A stretch of 19,642 bases of DNA from an uncultured Bacteroidales bacterium. Lineage in GTDB: Bacteria > Bacteroidota > Bacteroidia > Bacteroidales > Paludibacteraceae. Positions 6,565 through 13,875 of this stretch are shown piece after piece (positions within the stretch are counted from its first letter, which is position 1; each line of letters starts with the position of its first letter). The stretch spans positions 1-19,642 of the forward strand of contig CAMJFV010000008.1 of assembly GCA_946405045.1 (NCBI GenBank), given 5' to 3'. Both the position numbers and the translations under genes were made by a program. Under the pieces are notes generated by a model. That model saw only the letters and a program-made list of their open reading frames with translations, was not told where the DNA came from and did no database searches.

Positions 6565-7923
6565 TTACTGTTTTAAAAAACTAATTCTAAGTATTTGCTT
6601 TGTCTGTTCGTCTATCCTGAAACGGTTGTCTGTGCGATGGCCTACCACCCAGATTATGTCGCCACACTTGCCGTCTGTCAGGACCCATGTATTTTCTTTT
6701 TCAAATAAACTGAATTTCTGATCCACAAAGAAATCACTGAGTTTCTTCCTGCCTTTCATGCCGAATGGACAGAAAGAATCCGCCTGTTTCCACTTCCTCA
6801 AAACTAGAGGGAAAGTAAGTTTCTTATAGTCGATGCAGCAAACGGATTTGTCTTTCACGATGGTGAAACTGTTGCTGTCGAATATCTCAGCCATGAAATT
6901 GAGATGGAGATTGAAGAAAGCGGCGACGTTGCGTATCTCGTATTCTTCAGGTTCATCCGCATATATGTCGTCGTCATCTTTACGCAACTGTATGAAGATT
7001 TTGTCTCTGTCTCTCAGAGCACGTATTCCAGAAGCGGAATAGAACTGTTTGCCCGAAGCGTTTTCTTCAAAGATACATGTGAAGATATTATATACTGTCG
7101 ATGCTGAAAAGCAGTATGGTTTCAGTATCTCATATAGTACGTATATCGGTTCGGGTGCTGTACGTATCTTTTCAATGTCCAGCACATCCATGCCATCTCT
7201 GTGTTCAACGATCTCACTACGTAGAATCTCCACGTAGTGCATCACGAAATTCTGTGCGCGTGTGAGGTTTTCGATGCTTTGTATAGTCGACGAGCGGAAA
7301 CTTGGATTGATGGTTTCCAATGCAGGAATGATGATGTTGCGCACCTTATTCCTTACATATACCACTTCACTGTTGGTGCTGTCTTCAACGTAGTCGAAAC
7401 CGTTGTCGTATATATAGTCGTTGATGTCGTTGCGAGTGATACGGAGGAACGGGCGGACGATATTGCCGTTCTTGGCTTTTATACCTGTCAAACCATGCAA
7501 ACCAGTGCCTCTGGTCATGTTGATCAGGAATGTCTCCACCACGTCGTCGGCATGGTGAGCCACCGCTATATATTTGCATCCCGTCAATTTGAGCAGGGAG
7601 TCAAACCATTCATATCGCAATTCACGAGCTGCCATTTCGATGGAAAGCTTGTTTTGACGTGCATACAATTCCGTGTCGAAATCGATGGAATAGAATGGCA
7701 CATCCATATCCTGGACATGTTTTGTCACAAATTCGCTGTCTCTGTTGGATTCCTCACCACGAAGGTGGAAATTGCAGTGAGCGACGACGATATCATAACC
7801 TAAACGATAAAGCACGTGAAGAAGAGCAATGGAATCGCGTCCACCGCTCACACCGATAAGAATTTTGTCCTTTCTTGTGAAAAGAGCCTCTTTTTCGATA
7901 AATTGCTTTACCTTCGTCTCCAT
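6565..7923 (-). CDS. tilS: tRNA(Ile)-lysidine synthetase
   Basis: The 452-residue protein is a full-length TilS, which adds lysine to C34 of the CAU-anticodon tRNA-Ile so that it reads AUA codons. The N-terminal PP-loop ATPase has SGGRDS at residues 26-31 (family pattern SGGxDS), followed by AHCNFHLRG, the AHHADD motif and the EDSTN motif before VRNKVRN. The C-terminal part (PLVLRKWKQADSFCPFGMKG, KKLSDFF) is the tRNA-binding TilS_C domain. The PP-loop contains Arg instead of the commoner variable residue, which fits the pattern. It lies 26 bp after the CHU_C gene and 4 bp before recA on the same strand. Confidence 0.96.
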   Translation of the reverse strand: METKVKQFIEKEALFTRKDKILIGVSGGRDSIALLHVLYRLGYDIVVAHCNFHLRGEESNRDSEFVTKHVQDMDVPFYSIDFDTELYARQNKLSIEMAARELRYEWFDSLLKLTGCKYIAVAHHADDVVETFLINMTRGTGLHGLTGIKAKNGNIVRPFLRITRNDINDYIYDNGFDYVEDSTNSEVVYVRNKVRNIIIPALETINPSFRSSTIQSIENLTRAQNFVMHYVEILRSEIVEHRDGMDVLDIEKIRTAPEPIYVLYEILKPYCFSASTVYNIFTCIFEENASGKQFYSASGIRALRDRDKIFIQLRKDDDDIYADEPEEYEIRNVAAFFNLHLNFMAEIFDSNSFTIVKDKSVCCIDYKKLTFPLVLRKWKQADSFCPFGMKGRKKLSDFFVDQKFSLFEKENTWVLTDGKCGDIIWVVGHRTDNRFRIDEQTKQILRISFLKQ

Positions 7924-7949
7924 AACGGAAATCTTAAGTAGATATAAGT

Positions 7950-9305
7950 TTAGTTGTCTGCGTTTCTAACTATGCTGACGGTTCCTTTCAGCTTATAATT
8001 AGTGCCATCCACTCCTTTGGCTTTGACTACATAGTAGTATGCTCCGATTGGAGCTTCGTGGCCTTTGTGTGTTCCGTCCCATCCCACTGTGATGTCTTTT
8101 GACTCATACATCAGCTTGCCCATAGTGTTGTAGATCCAGATCTCATACTCTTTGATGGAAGTATAAGTAGGGCGGAATTCATCGTTGTATCCGTCGCCAT
8201 TAGGAGTGAACACGGTAGGCATCAGTAGATATGATGTTTTCACTTTGAATCCTGCTACAATAGTGTCTTTGCATACGCTGTTGTCGCATGTAAGCACAAC
8301 GAAATGAGTGCCATAGTCTTGAATAGGTACTTGTTCAACGGTCATGTCATTGTAGAACCTGTTGTATCTGTTGCGGAATGTTCCGGTAGAGTCGTTGAAG
8401 AAACACCATTCGTATGATGCATCCACTGTGTCCGCAGGTGTATTGTCAACAGAATTACGTTCTATATTAATGTTTAATGGACCAGAGAACATATAGTTTC
8501 CGACATTTGTTTTGGCCTCTTCCAAAGTTCCGAACACCAATTTCTCATCACCTCGTTTTTCTGTGTTGTGAGGAATTGCTTCACCATCTACTGTGAGTTG
8601 TGCAGTGGAAAAAGGAAGTAAAGAGCGGAAAGTGTCAGAGACGTATTCATATTGAGAGAATTTATCTTTCAGTTTGAATACGGTATGTCTTTTAGGCTTT
8701 GGGACAAACAGAGTAGAGTCGTTGTTGACACCAATGACAACAACTTCTATTGGTTTGTCTTTGATATTTATGCCATCAGCCTCATAATCTTCATAAGTCA
8801 GTACAATGTTGTCTTCGATTTTGACAGTTTCGCCTCTAGCATTGATGTAAGAGTTGGCATACACAAGATTCGAAAATTTCACTTTCAAGTCTGGGCCACA
8901 AATGAGGTTGTTTATAGTGTCGTAATCACAAACCTTGACTGTCGGCGCCACTGCAGTCTTTTTTATGTAGCACAAATAAACCTTGTTTGTATTATCTTTC
9001 TCGTTGTCTCCGTCTAAAGTATATAATAGAGAGTAACATTTGTCTGTGCCGATCTTGACAGAAGTCCCAGTCACTTTAACGGTGTCTTTTCCTGAAGCCA
9101 GTAGAACGTTGCGTATTTCTGATTCTGTCTTGTCTGGAACCAGATTTATGTTTGCACTGTCTGCTTCACCCACGAAGATTAGTTCTCCAGACGATCCTTC
9201 CTTGTATAATGTTGTGGAGTTATCGACTGGATTGAAAGAAACTGCTGAGGCCGTAAATATTGCCAAAGCAGCAAAAATATTAGCGACGAAACGTCTTTTA
9301 TTCAT
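7950..9305 (-). CDS. Secreted protein with gliding-motility/type-B T9SS C-terminal domain
   Basis: The 451-residue protein starts with a signal peptide (MNKRRFVANIFAALAIFTASAVSF). The middle consists of beta-rich repeats ending in a PKD-like segment (SYEWCFFNDSTGTF to about residue 355). The final ~90 residues form a clear CHU_C / gliding-motility C-terminal domain: PTVFTPNGDGYNDEFRP, YEIWIYNTMGKLMYES, WDGTHKG, PIGAYYYVVKA. Such domains mark substrates for type IX secretion in Bacteroidetes, so the protein is probably exported across the outer membrane. Its function is unknown. Its start codon shares one base with the stop codon of the DUF4293-like gene (TAATG), implying translational coupling, and tilS follows after 26 bp. 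Confidence 0.9.
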   Translation of the reverse strand: MNKRRFVANIFAALAIFTASAVSFNPVDNSTTLYKEGSSGELIFVGEADSANINLVPDKTESEIRNVLLASGKDTVKVTGTSVKIGTDKCYSLLYTLDGDNEKDNTNKVYLCYIKKTAVAPTVKVCDYDTINNLICGPDLKVKFSNLVYANSYINARGETVKIEDNIVLTYEDYEADGINIKDKPIEVVVIGVNNDSTLFVPKPKRHTVFKLKDKFSQYEYVSDTFRSLLPFSTAQLTVDGEAIPHNTEKRGDEKLVFGTLEEAKTNVGNYMFSGPLNINIERNSVDNTPADTVDASYEWCFFNDSTGTFRNRYNRFYNDMTVEQVPIQDYGTHFVVLTCDNSVCKDTIVAGFKVKTSYLLMPTVFTPNGDGYNDEFRPTYTSIKEYEIWIYNTMGKLMYESKDITVGWDGTHKGHEAPIGAYYYVVKAKGVDGTNYKLKGTVSIVRNADN

Positions 9306-9727
9306 TAGCGTAATCTATTGAGACTTCTGATTTTAGCTTCGTCCACTCCGATTGCTTTGATAGCAAGAAAATCCATTAGCAAAGAACCAACAGATAGGAA
9401 AGTAGCCCATGTAATGGAAATTTTATATCCGTCAAAATTGTCCATCGCCACATAAACTGCGACGGTAGCGCTATTCAAAAGGATAAGTATAATAGCTAAA
9501 GCTATCACTCTCATCTGACACACTCTTTTCTTATACAAGAAAATAGAGCCGAATGTTAGAAGCATTATGATAATATGAATTGTCATCGTGACAGGAAAAT
9601 CCATCACTGAATAACTACAAACGTCAACAGTCTCCGCATTAAAAAATCTTATACAATCATTACACGCTACAAATAGCAAAAAAATGACGCTGATAAATAG
9701 ATAAATTGTCTGTATTCTCTGAATCAT
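9305..9727 (-). CDS. DUF4293-like integral membrane protein
   Basis: The 140-residue protein starts MIQRIQTIYLFISVIF, the characteristic opening of the Bacteroidetes DUF4293 family, and has four hydrophobic segments (about residues 8-24, 48-66, 72-92 and 108-128). It is a predicted inner-membrane protein of unknown role. The reading frame is open nine codons further up to 9754, but the -7 promoter box at 9752-9759 overlaps that codon, and the MIQRIQ start matches the family, so 9727 was chosen. It is the first gene of the probable operon running through tilS, recA and hflX, and its stop codon overlaps the next start by one base. Confidence 0.85.
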   Translation of the reverse strand: MIQRIQTIYLFISVIFLLFVACNDCIRFFNAETVDVCSYSVMDFPVTMTIHIIIMLLTFGSIFLYKKRVCQMRVIALAIILILLNSATVAVYVAMDNFDGYKISITWATFLSVGSLLMDFLAIKAIGVDEAKIRSLNRLR

Positions 9728-9751
9728 TTTTATAAAGTTTAAACCTAGTAG

Positions 9752-9784
9752 CAAAAGTAAGAAAAAAATATAAACAAATGCAAA
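9752..9784 (-). promoter_or_regulatory. Promoter of the DUF4293-CHU_C-tilS-recA-hflX operon
   Basis: The minus strand shows TTTG (9784-9781), then 21 bp, then TACTTTTG (9759-9752), matching the Bacteroidetes -33 TTTG / -7 TAnnTTTG arrangement. Transcription would begin near 9745, about 20 nt before the ATG at 9727. This is the best-formed promoter in the window. Confidence 0.55.
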
Positions 9785-9930
9785 ATGTTATGTTATTTTA
9801 CACATTTGTAATCTTTTATGTATATTTTCTGCATTTTTATTCGGTATCTCTACTAGAATAGGGAGAAATAGGCTGTTTTCTTACTTTTTATTCATTTATT
9901 GTTGTGATATCCTAATAATTATGTAAAATA

Positions 9931-9966
9931 AAAAACAGCAACCGTTGGAATGGAAAATCCAACGGT
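9931..9966 (-). terminator. Rho-independent terminator of the PurF-like gene
   Basis: ACCGTTGGA (9941-9949) and TCCAACGGT (9958-9966) form a perfect 9-bp stem with an 8-base loop. On the minus strand the hairpin is followed by TGCTGTTTTTTATTTT, a good U tract. It lies about 43 nt downstream of the stop codon at 10009. Confidence 0.85.
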
Positions 9967-10008
9967 CGCTAATTCTTAATTTTTAACTCTTATTTTTTAA
10001 TTAAAAGT

Positions 10009-11421
10009 TTATTCGTGTCCGTAGCTGCTTCCGTCGAAACAGTGTGTGCAAACACACTCTTTAGGAAGACCTATTGCCTCGATGATGTTTTCAAGAGTGT
10101 TGAACTTCAATGAATCCATGCCCAAGCGTGTACGGATCTCGTCTACCATCTTGTTGTAGCGTTCTGTGCCAGGAGTGATGTACTCGTCGATGTGGGCATC
10201 CATGTCTCCACCTTCAAGCTCCTTCACGATACGGCGAGTGATTAGTTCAAGCACTGACTTTGAAGCGGAGAAGTTGATGAATGGGCATCCGTAAAGCAAC
10301 GGTGGACAGCTGATACGCATGTGTACCTCTTTAACACCGTAGTCGTATAGCACCTTGACATTGTCTCTCAACTGTGTGCCACGGACGATTGAGTCGTCGC
10401 AGAACATAGCCACTTTGTCTTTCAAAAGAGCTCTGTTTGGCACAAGCTTCATGCTTGCCACAAGTTCACGCATCTTCTGGTTTGTAGGGGTGAACGAACG
10501 AGGCCAAGTAGGTGTATATTTCACGATGGCACGACGGTATGGCACACCAAGACCGTTGGAATAACCAAGAGCATGGCCGATACCAGAGTCTGGAATTGCA
10601 GCCACATAGTCTGGTTTCACATCGTCGTCCTTCGACATAAGCAAGCCGCTCTTCACACGGAATTCATCCACATTGATATCCTCGTATGTTGAAGGTGGGT
10701 ATCCGTAGTAGATCCACATGAATGAGCAGATCTGCATCTTCTTCTCAGGTTTGCGTAGCTGCTCGAATCCGTCAGCTGTGATAAGAACGATTTCGCCCGG
10801 ACCGATGTTGTAGACAGGCTCATAGCCAAGGTTAGGATAAGCCACTGTCTCTCCAGTCACTGCGTAAGCACCATCTTTCTTTCCGATCACAAGAGGAAGA
10901 CGACCATATTTGTCACGTGCCGCAATGATTCCCTTTTCAGTAAGAAGAAGCATTGTGCATGAACCTTTGATGGTGTTGTAGACGCGTTCAATTCCGTCTA
11001 CAAAATTTGTTCCTTCTGTGATAAGCATTGAGATAAGCTCAGTCTGGTTGGTGTCACCGCCGCTGAACTCAGCGAAGTGGTGCTTGCGGTTGAGTAGATC
11101 TCCCTCTATTTCCTTAAGATTATTGATTTTCGCAACAGTTGCCACTGCGAATCTGCCAAGGTGGCTGTTGACGATGATTGGTTGCGAATCTGTGTCGCTG
11201 ATTACTCCGATTCCGGAATTGCCACTGAATTTTTCAAGTTCTGGCTCAAATTTCGTTCTGAAATATGTGCTTTCCAAATTGTGGATAGATCTCACGAATC
11301 CCTTTTCAGAAAGAGTCGCCAATCCACCACGCTTTGTGCCAAGATGCGAATTGTAGTCTGTTCCGTAGAACAGATCTTTCACGCAATTGTCTTTGCCGAT
11401 AGTACCAAAAATGCCACCCAT
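10009..11421 (-). CDS. PurF-like amidophosphoribosyltransferase with degenerate glutaminase site
   Basis: The 470-residue product aligns end to end with glutamine PRPP amidotransferase, the first enzyme of purine synthesis. The phosphoribosyltransferase half is intact, with the PRPP loop VAMFCDDSIVRGTQL at residues 337-351. Cysteines at 232 (MQICSF), 379 (YGCPF), 458 and 461 (CTHCF) match the Fe-S ligand positions of the Bacillus-type enzyme. The N-terminus reads MGGIFG where active enzymes have MCGI, so the Cys nucleophile is Gly, and the HNGN motif that helps bind glutamine reads HLGR. It is therefore either ammonia-dependent or a paralogue with another job. The frame extends to 11487, but a -7 box at 11448-11455 and the family N-terminus favour the ATG at 11421. 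Confidence 0.85.
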   Translation of the reverse strand: MGGIFGTIGKDNCVKDLFYGTDYNSHLGTKRGGLATLSEKGFVRSIHNLESTYFRTKFEPELEKFSGNSGIGVISDTDSQPIIVNSHLGRFAVATVAKINNLKEIEGDLLNRKHHFAEFSGGDTNQTELISMLITEGTNFVDGIERVYNTIKGSCTMLLLTEKGIIAARDKYGRLPLVIGKKDGAYAVTGETVAYPNLGYEPVYNIGPGEIVLITADGFEQLRKPEKKMQICSFMWIYYGYPPSTYEDINVDEFRVKSGLLMSKDDDVKPDYVAAIPDSGIGHALGYSNGLGVPYRRAIVKYTPTWPRSFTPTNQKMRELVASMKLVPNRALLKDKVAMFCDDSIVRGTQLRDNVKVLYDYGVKEVHMRISCPPLLYGCPFINFSASKSVLELITRRIVKELEGGDMDAHIDEYITPGTERYNKMVDEIRTRLGMDSLKFNTLENIIEAIGLPKECVCTHCFDGSSYGHE

Positions 11422-11447
11422 TTGTATTGTCTTGATGAAACTGACCG

Positions 11448-11455
11448 CAAATTTA
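11448..11455 (-). promoter_or_regulatory. Promoter -7 box for the PurF-like gene
   Basis: The minus strand reads TAAATTTG, matching TAnnTTTG, 27 bp upstream of the ATG at 11421. The nearest TTTG upstream (11484-11481) is 25 bp away, longer than ideal. The box lies inside the longer open frame and so argues against the upstream start codon. Confidence 0.45.
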
Positions 11456-11572
11456 GTGATAAAAATTAAAAAGATGCCGTCAAACATCGTTTTTTTGAAG
11501 AAGACGGTGCTTTTACGTTTCTAACTGGTTGAACGACAAAATATCAATCCTTTGTATAATCATTGTCCGTCG

Positions 11573-11603
11573 TTTATCATTCTAGAATAATTTAATAATT
11601 TTG
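11573..11603 (+). promoter_or_regulatory. Promoter of the first LRR gene
   Basis: TAATTTTG at 11596-11603 matches the -7 consensus. TTTA at 11573-11576 is a three-of-four match to the -33 box at 19-bp spacing. The surrounding AATAATTTTGT is repeated in front of the second LRR gene at 12566-12576, so the promoter was probably duplicated with the gene. Confidence 0.45.
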
Positions 11604-11642
11604 TATCCGATAATAAAAAAAAGACGAAACCTACGAGAAGAG

Positions 11643-12422
11643 ATGAAAAAGAAAATCATAGCGATAATAGTGGCAATAGTTTTGATTATACCTGTAAGTC
11701 GTGGATGGTATGAATTTCTTCTCGATAATTTTTTTGATGCGGAATTAGCCTCATCCACACAATTGAAGTTTAGGAAAATATCAGATACGGAAGTGGAAGT
11801 GGTGGGATATGATTCTTATTTGCATGGAAGTATAACAATCCCAGAGAAAATACGGATAGGATTATATGAATATAAAGTGGCAAGCATCGGAGTAGAGGTT
11901 TTTTCTGGTTGCAGTAGTTTGACAAGCATTAAGATTCCAGAAGGAGTGACGAGCATCAAATCTTCTGCGTTTTTGGGATGCAGCAGTTTGACCAGCATAG
12001 ATATCCCGGAGAGTTTGACCAGCATCGGAATTTATGCTTTTTGGGGATGCAGCAGTTTGACCAGCATTAAGATTCCTGAGGGTGTGACAAGCATCGGAAA
12101 ATGGGCTTTTGATGGATGCAGCGCTTTGACAAGCATAAACATTCCTGATGGTGTGACTAGCATCGGAAGTTATGCTTTTGAGGGATGCAGCAGTTTGACC
12201 AGCATAAATATTCCTGAGGGTGTGACGAGCATCGGAGAAGAGGCTTTTTGGGGATGCAGCAGTTTGACCAGCATAAAGATTCCAAAGAGTGTGACAAGCA
12301 TCGGATATAAGGCTTTTTATGGATGTAGCAATCTTGAAATTGTAATTGATAATTCCGAGAATAATGTGAAGGTTGGAGAATTAGCATTTGAAGGTTGCAA
12401 ATCAGTGAAATGGTTGAAATAA
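11643..12422 (+). CDS. BspA-type leucine-rich-repeat protein (first of tandem pair)
   Basis: The 259-residue protein has an N-terminal hydrophobic segment (IIAIIVAIVLIIPV) that could be a membrane anchor or an uncleaved signal. A linker (ELASSTQLKF, VEVVGYD) follows, then an array of 23-residue LRR_5 units. Six regular units at residues 92-229 follow the pattern SLTSIxIPxxVTSIGxxAFxGCS, preceded and followed by a degenerate unit. These repeats form a surface-exposed binding scaffold in BspA-family proteins of Bacteroidetes and Treponema. The DNA units are nearly identical 69-mers. The start at 11643 follows a purine-rich GAGAAGAG and avoids a 14-codon extension to 11601. No type IX sorting domain is present. 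The ligand is unknown. Confidence 0.88.
   Translation: MKKKIIAIIVAIVLIIPVSRGWYEFLLDNFFDAELASSTQLKFRKISDTEVEVVGYDSYLHGSITIPEKIRIGLYEYKVASIGVEVFSGCSSLTSIKIPEGVTSIKSSAFLGCSSLTSIDIPESLTSIGIYAFWGCSSLTSIKIPEGVTSIGKWAFDGCSALTSINIPDGVTSIGSYAFEGCSSLTSINIPEGVTSIGEEAFWGCSSLTSIKIPKSVTSIGYKAFYGCSNLEIVIDNSENNVKVGELAFEGCKSVKWLK
11916..12329 (+). repeat. Six tandem 69-bp coding repeats
   Basis: Six in-frame 69-bp units encode the regular LRR units of the first LRR protein. Long stretches such as GGATGCAGCAGTTTGACCAG recur almost unchanged, so copies can be expected to recombine and vary in number between strains. The corresponding units of the neighbouring paralogue are much more diverged. Confidence 0.9.
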
Positions 12423-12453
12423 AGTCTCAACACTTCCTCCGAAGGATTCAATT

Positions 12454-12506
12454 CCCATCCACCATCCATCATCCACCATCCACCGCCCTCCGTCCTCCAT
12501 CCATCA
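12454..12506. repeat. Low-complexity CATCC/CACC tract
   Basis: About 50 bp of plus strand is made almost entirely of CCATC, CACC and CCTCC units with nearly no G. It lies in the gap between the two LRR genes. Plausible readings are a degenerate microsatellite or a slippage scar; no gene or hairpin is evident. Confidence 0.7.
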
Positions 12507-12567
12507 TAATTATGGTTAATGATTTTCAAAATAACCTGTAAAACTAATTGGTTGTTGGAAAATTCAA

Positions 12568-12575
12568 TAATTTTG
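12568..12575 (+). promoter_or_regulatory. Promoter -7 box for the second LRR gene
   Basis: TAATTTTG matches TAnnTTTG, 47 bp before the ATG at 12623. A TTG at 12548-12550 is only a weak -33 candidate. The sequence around the box resembles the promoter of the first LRR gene. Confidence 0.4.
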
Positions 12576-12622
12576 TTTTTGATGATTATGGCGGTCGACA
12601 TTTGTGAAAGAATGGAAGTGAT

Positions 12623-13777
12623 ATGAAAGAGAAAATACTTGCGATAATTTTTGCACTTGTGATGATCATACTGGCTGGCAAAAGCTGGTATGGTTTTATT
12701 GCCAGCTACTTTTTTAAGATTGAGTTGGCATCTTCCACTCAATTGAAATTTAAGAAAATATCTGAATCAGAAGTTGAGGTGACAGGTTATGACTTAGGTC
12801 TGGAAGGAAACCTAAAAATTCCAAAGAAGATACTGATAGGGTTAGATGTTTATACTGTTGCTGGTATTGGAGATGTAGCATTTAATGGCTGTAAAGGTTT
12901 GAAAAGTATAAAGATACCAAAGAGTGTTTCCAGTATTGGATATAGTGCATTTAGTGGTTGTAGCGGTATGGAAAGCATAGAGATTCCAAATAGTGTTAAG
13001 AAGATTGGATATAGTGCATTTTTGGGCTGTAGCAGATTAAGTAGTATAAAAATTCCAGAGGGTATAACTAGTGTTAGTGGAGAAACATTTTCTGGTTGCC
13101 GTTATTTGCGCAGTATAAAAATCCCTGATGGTGTGACTTGGATAGGGAATAAAGCATTTTCAGGTTGCAGCGGTTTGGAAAGAATAGAAATTCCACATAG
13201 TGTGAAATGGATAGGATATGGTGCATTTTCAGGCTGTGGCGGATTAAGTGGTATAGAGATTCCCCAAAACATAACCTGCATTAGTGATGAGGTGTTTTCT
13301 GACTGTATAGGATTTAAGACAATAGAGATACCCAAGAGTGTAACAGGCATCGGAGCACGTGCGTTCAGTGGCTGTAGAAGATTGACCAGCATAGTGATAC
13401 CAAAGAGCGTGACAAGTATTGGAAATGGGACATTTTCAGATTGTAGAAGTTTGATTAGTATAGATGTCTCATCAGAAAATCCTAAATATTCAAGTGTTGA
13501 CGGGGTGTTGTACAATAAAGATATGACAGAAATAATCTTTGTCCCCAAAGGAATAAAAGGAGCTTTCTTTATTCCATCTGGTGTCACAAGGATAGGAGAA
13601 CGTTCATTTGAAGACTGTAACGATCTGACCTATATAAAGATTCCCAAGAGTGTGAACGATATAGGGGATTATGCGTTTTCTGGCTGTAAAGATCTTGGTG
13701 TTGTAATTCTATCTAATGAAGTACATTTAGGAAAAATGTCTTTTGATGGATGTAAATCTGTGACATACGTGAAATAA
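12623..13777 (+). CDS. BspA-type leucine-rich-repeat protein (second of tandem pair)
   Basis: The 384-residue protein is a paralogue of the preceding one: both share the hydrophobic N-terminus, the ELASSTQLKF-KKIS-EVEV-GYD linker and the C-terminal F-GCKSV ending. It has eight consecutive 23-residue LRR_5 units (about residues 93-276) of the form SIxIPxSVxxIGxxAFSGC. An island follows (NPKYSSVDGVLYNKDMTEI, IFVPKG) that is a hallmark of BspA-like proteins, and then further units. Its repeats are individually distinct, unlike the near-identical ones upstream. It probably sits on the cell envelope and binds an unknown partner. It has its own -7 box and is separated from the first gene by 200 bp, so it may be expressed independently. 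Confidence 0.88.
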   Translation: MKEKILAIIFALVMIILAGKSWYGFIASYFFKIELASSTQLKFKKISESEVEVTGYDLGLEGNLKIPKKILIGLDVYTVAGIGDVAFNGCKGLKSIKIPKSVSSIGYSAFSGCSGMESIEIPNSVKKIGYSAFLGCSRLSSIKIPEGITSVSGETFSGCRYLRSIKIPDGVTWIGNKAFSGCSGLERIEIPHSVKWIGYGAFSGCGGLSGIEIPQNITCISDEVFSDCIGFKTIEIPKSVTGIGARAFSGCRRLTSIVIPKSVTSIGNGTFSDCRSLISIDVSSENPKYSSVDGVLYNKDMTEIIFVPKGIKGAFFIPSGVTRIGERSFEDCNDLTYIKIPKSVNDIGDYAFSGCKDLGVVILSNEVHLGKMSFDGCKSVTYVK

Positions 13778-13875
13778 TTTATTCCACGCAAATCTCCTTT
13801 GAATCACTACTTTATTTCTTTAAGATTCTCTTCTTGTGTGAACTTATGGAATCGCAACGGTTCTTTCAGACCATA

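Noticed and set aside
7237..7803. 188-residue plus-strand frame
   Set aside because: It is antisense to the well-supported tilS gene and its composition is that of a shadow frame.
11422..11487. 22-residue N-terminal extension of the PurF-like protein
   Set aside because: The -7 promoter box lies inside it and the family N-terminus starts at MGGIFG; the extension does not supply a catalytic Cys either.
11916..12329. Non-coding tandem repeat or phase-variable tract
   Set aside because: The 69-bp period is an exact multiple of three and each unit translates to a proper LRR_5 unit, so it is coding repeat structure; copy-number changes would keep the frame.
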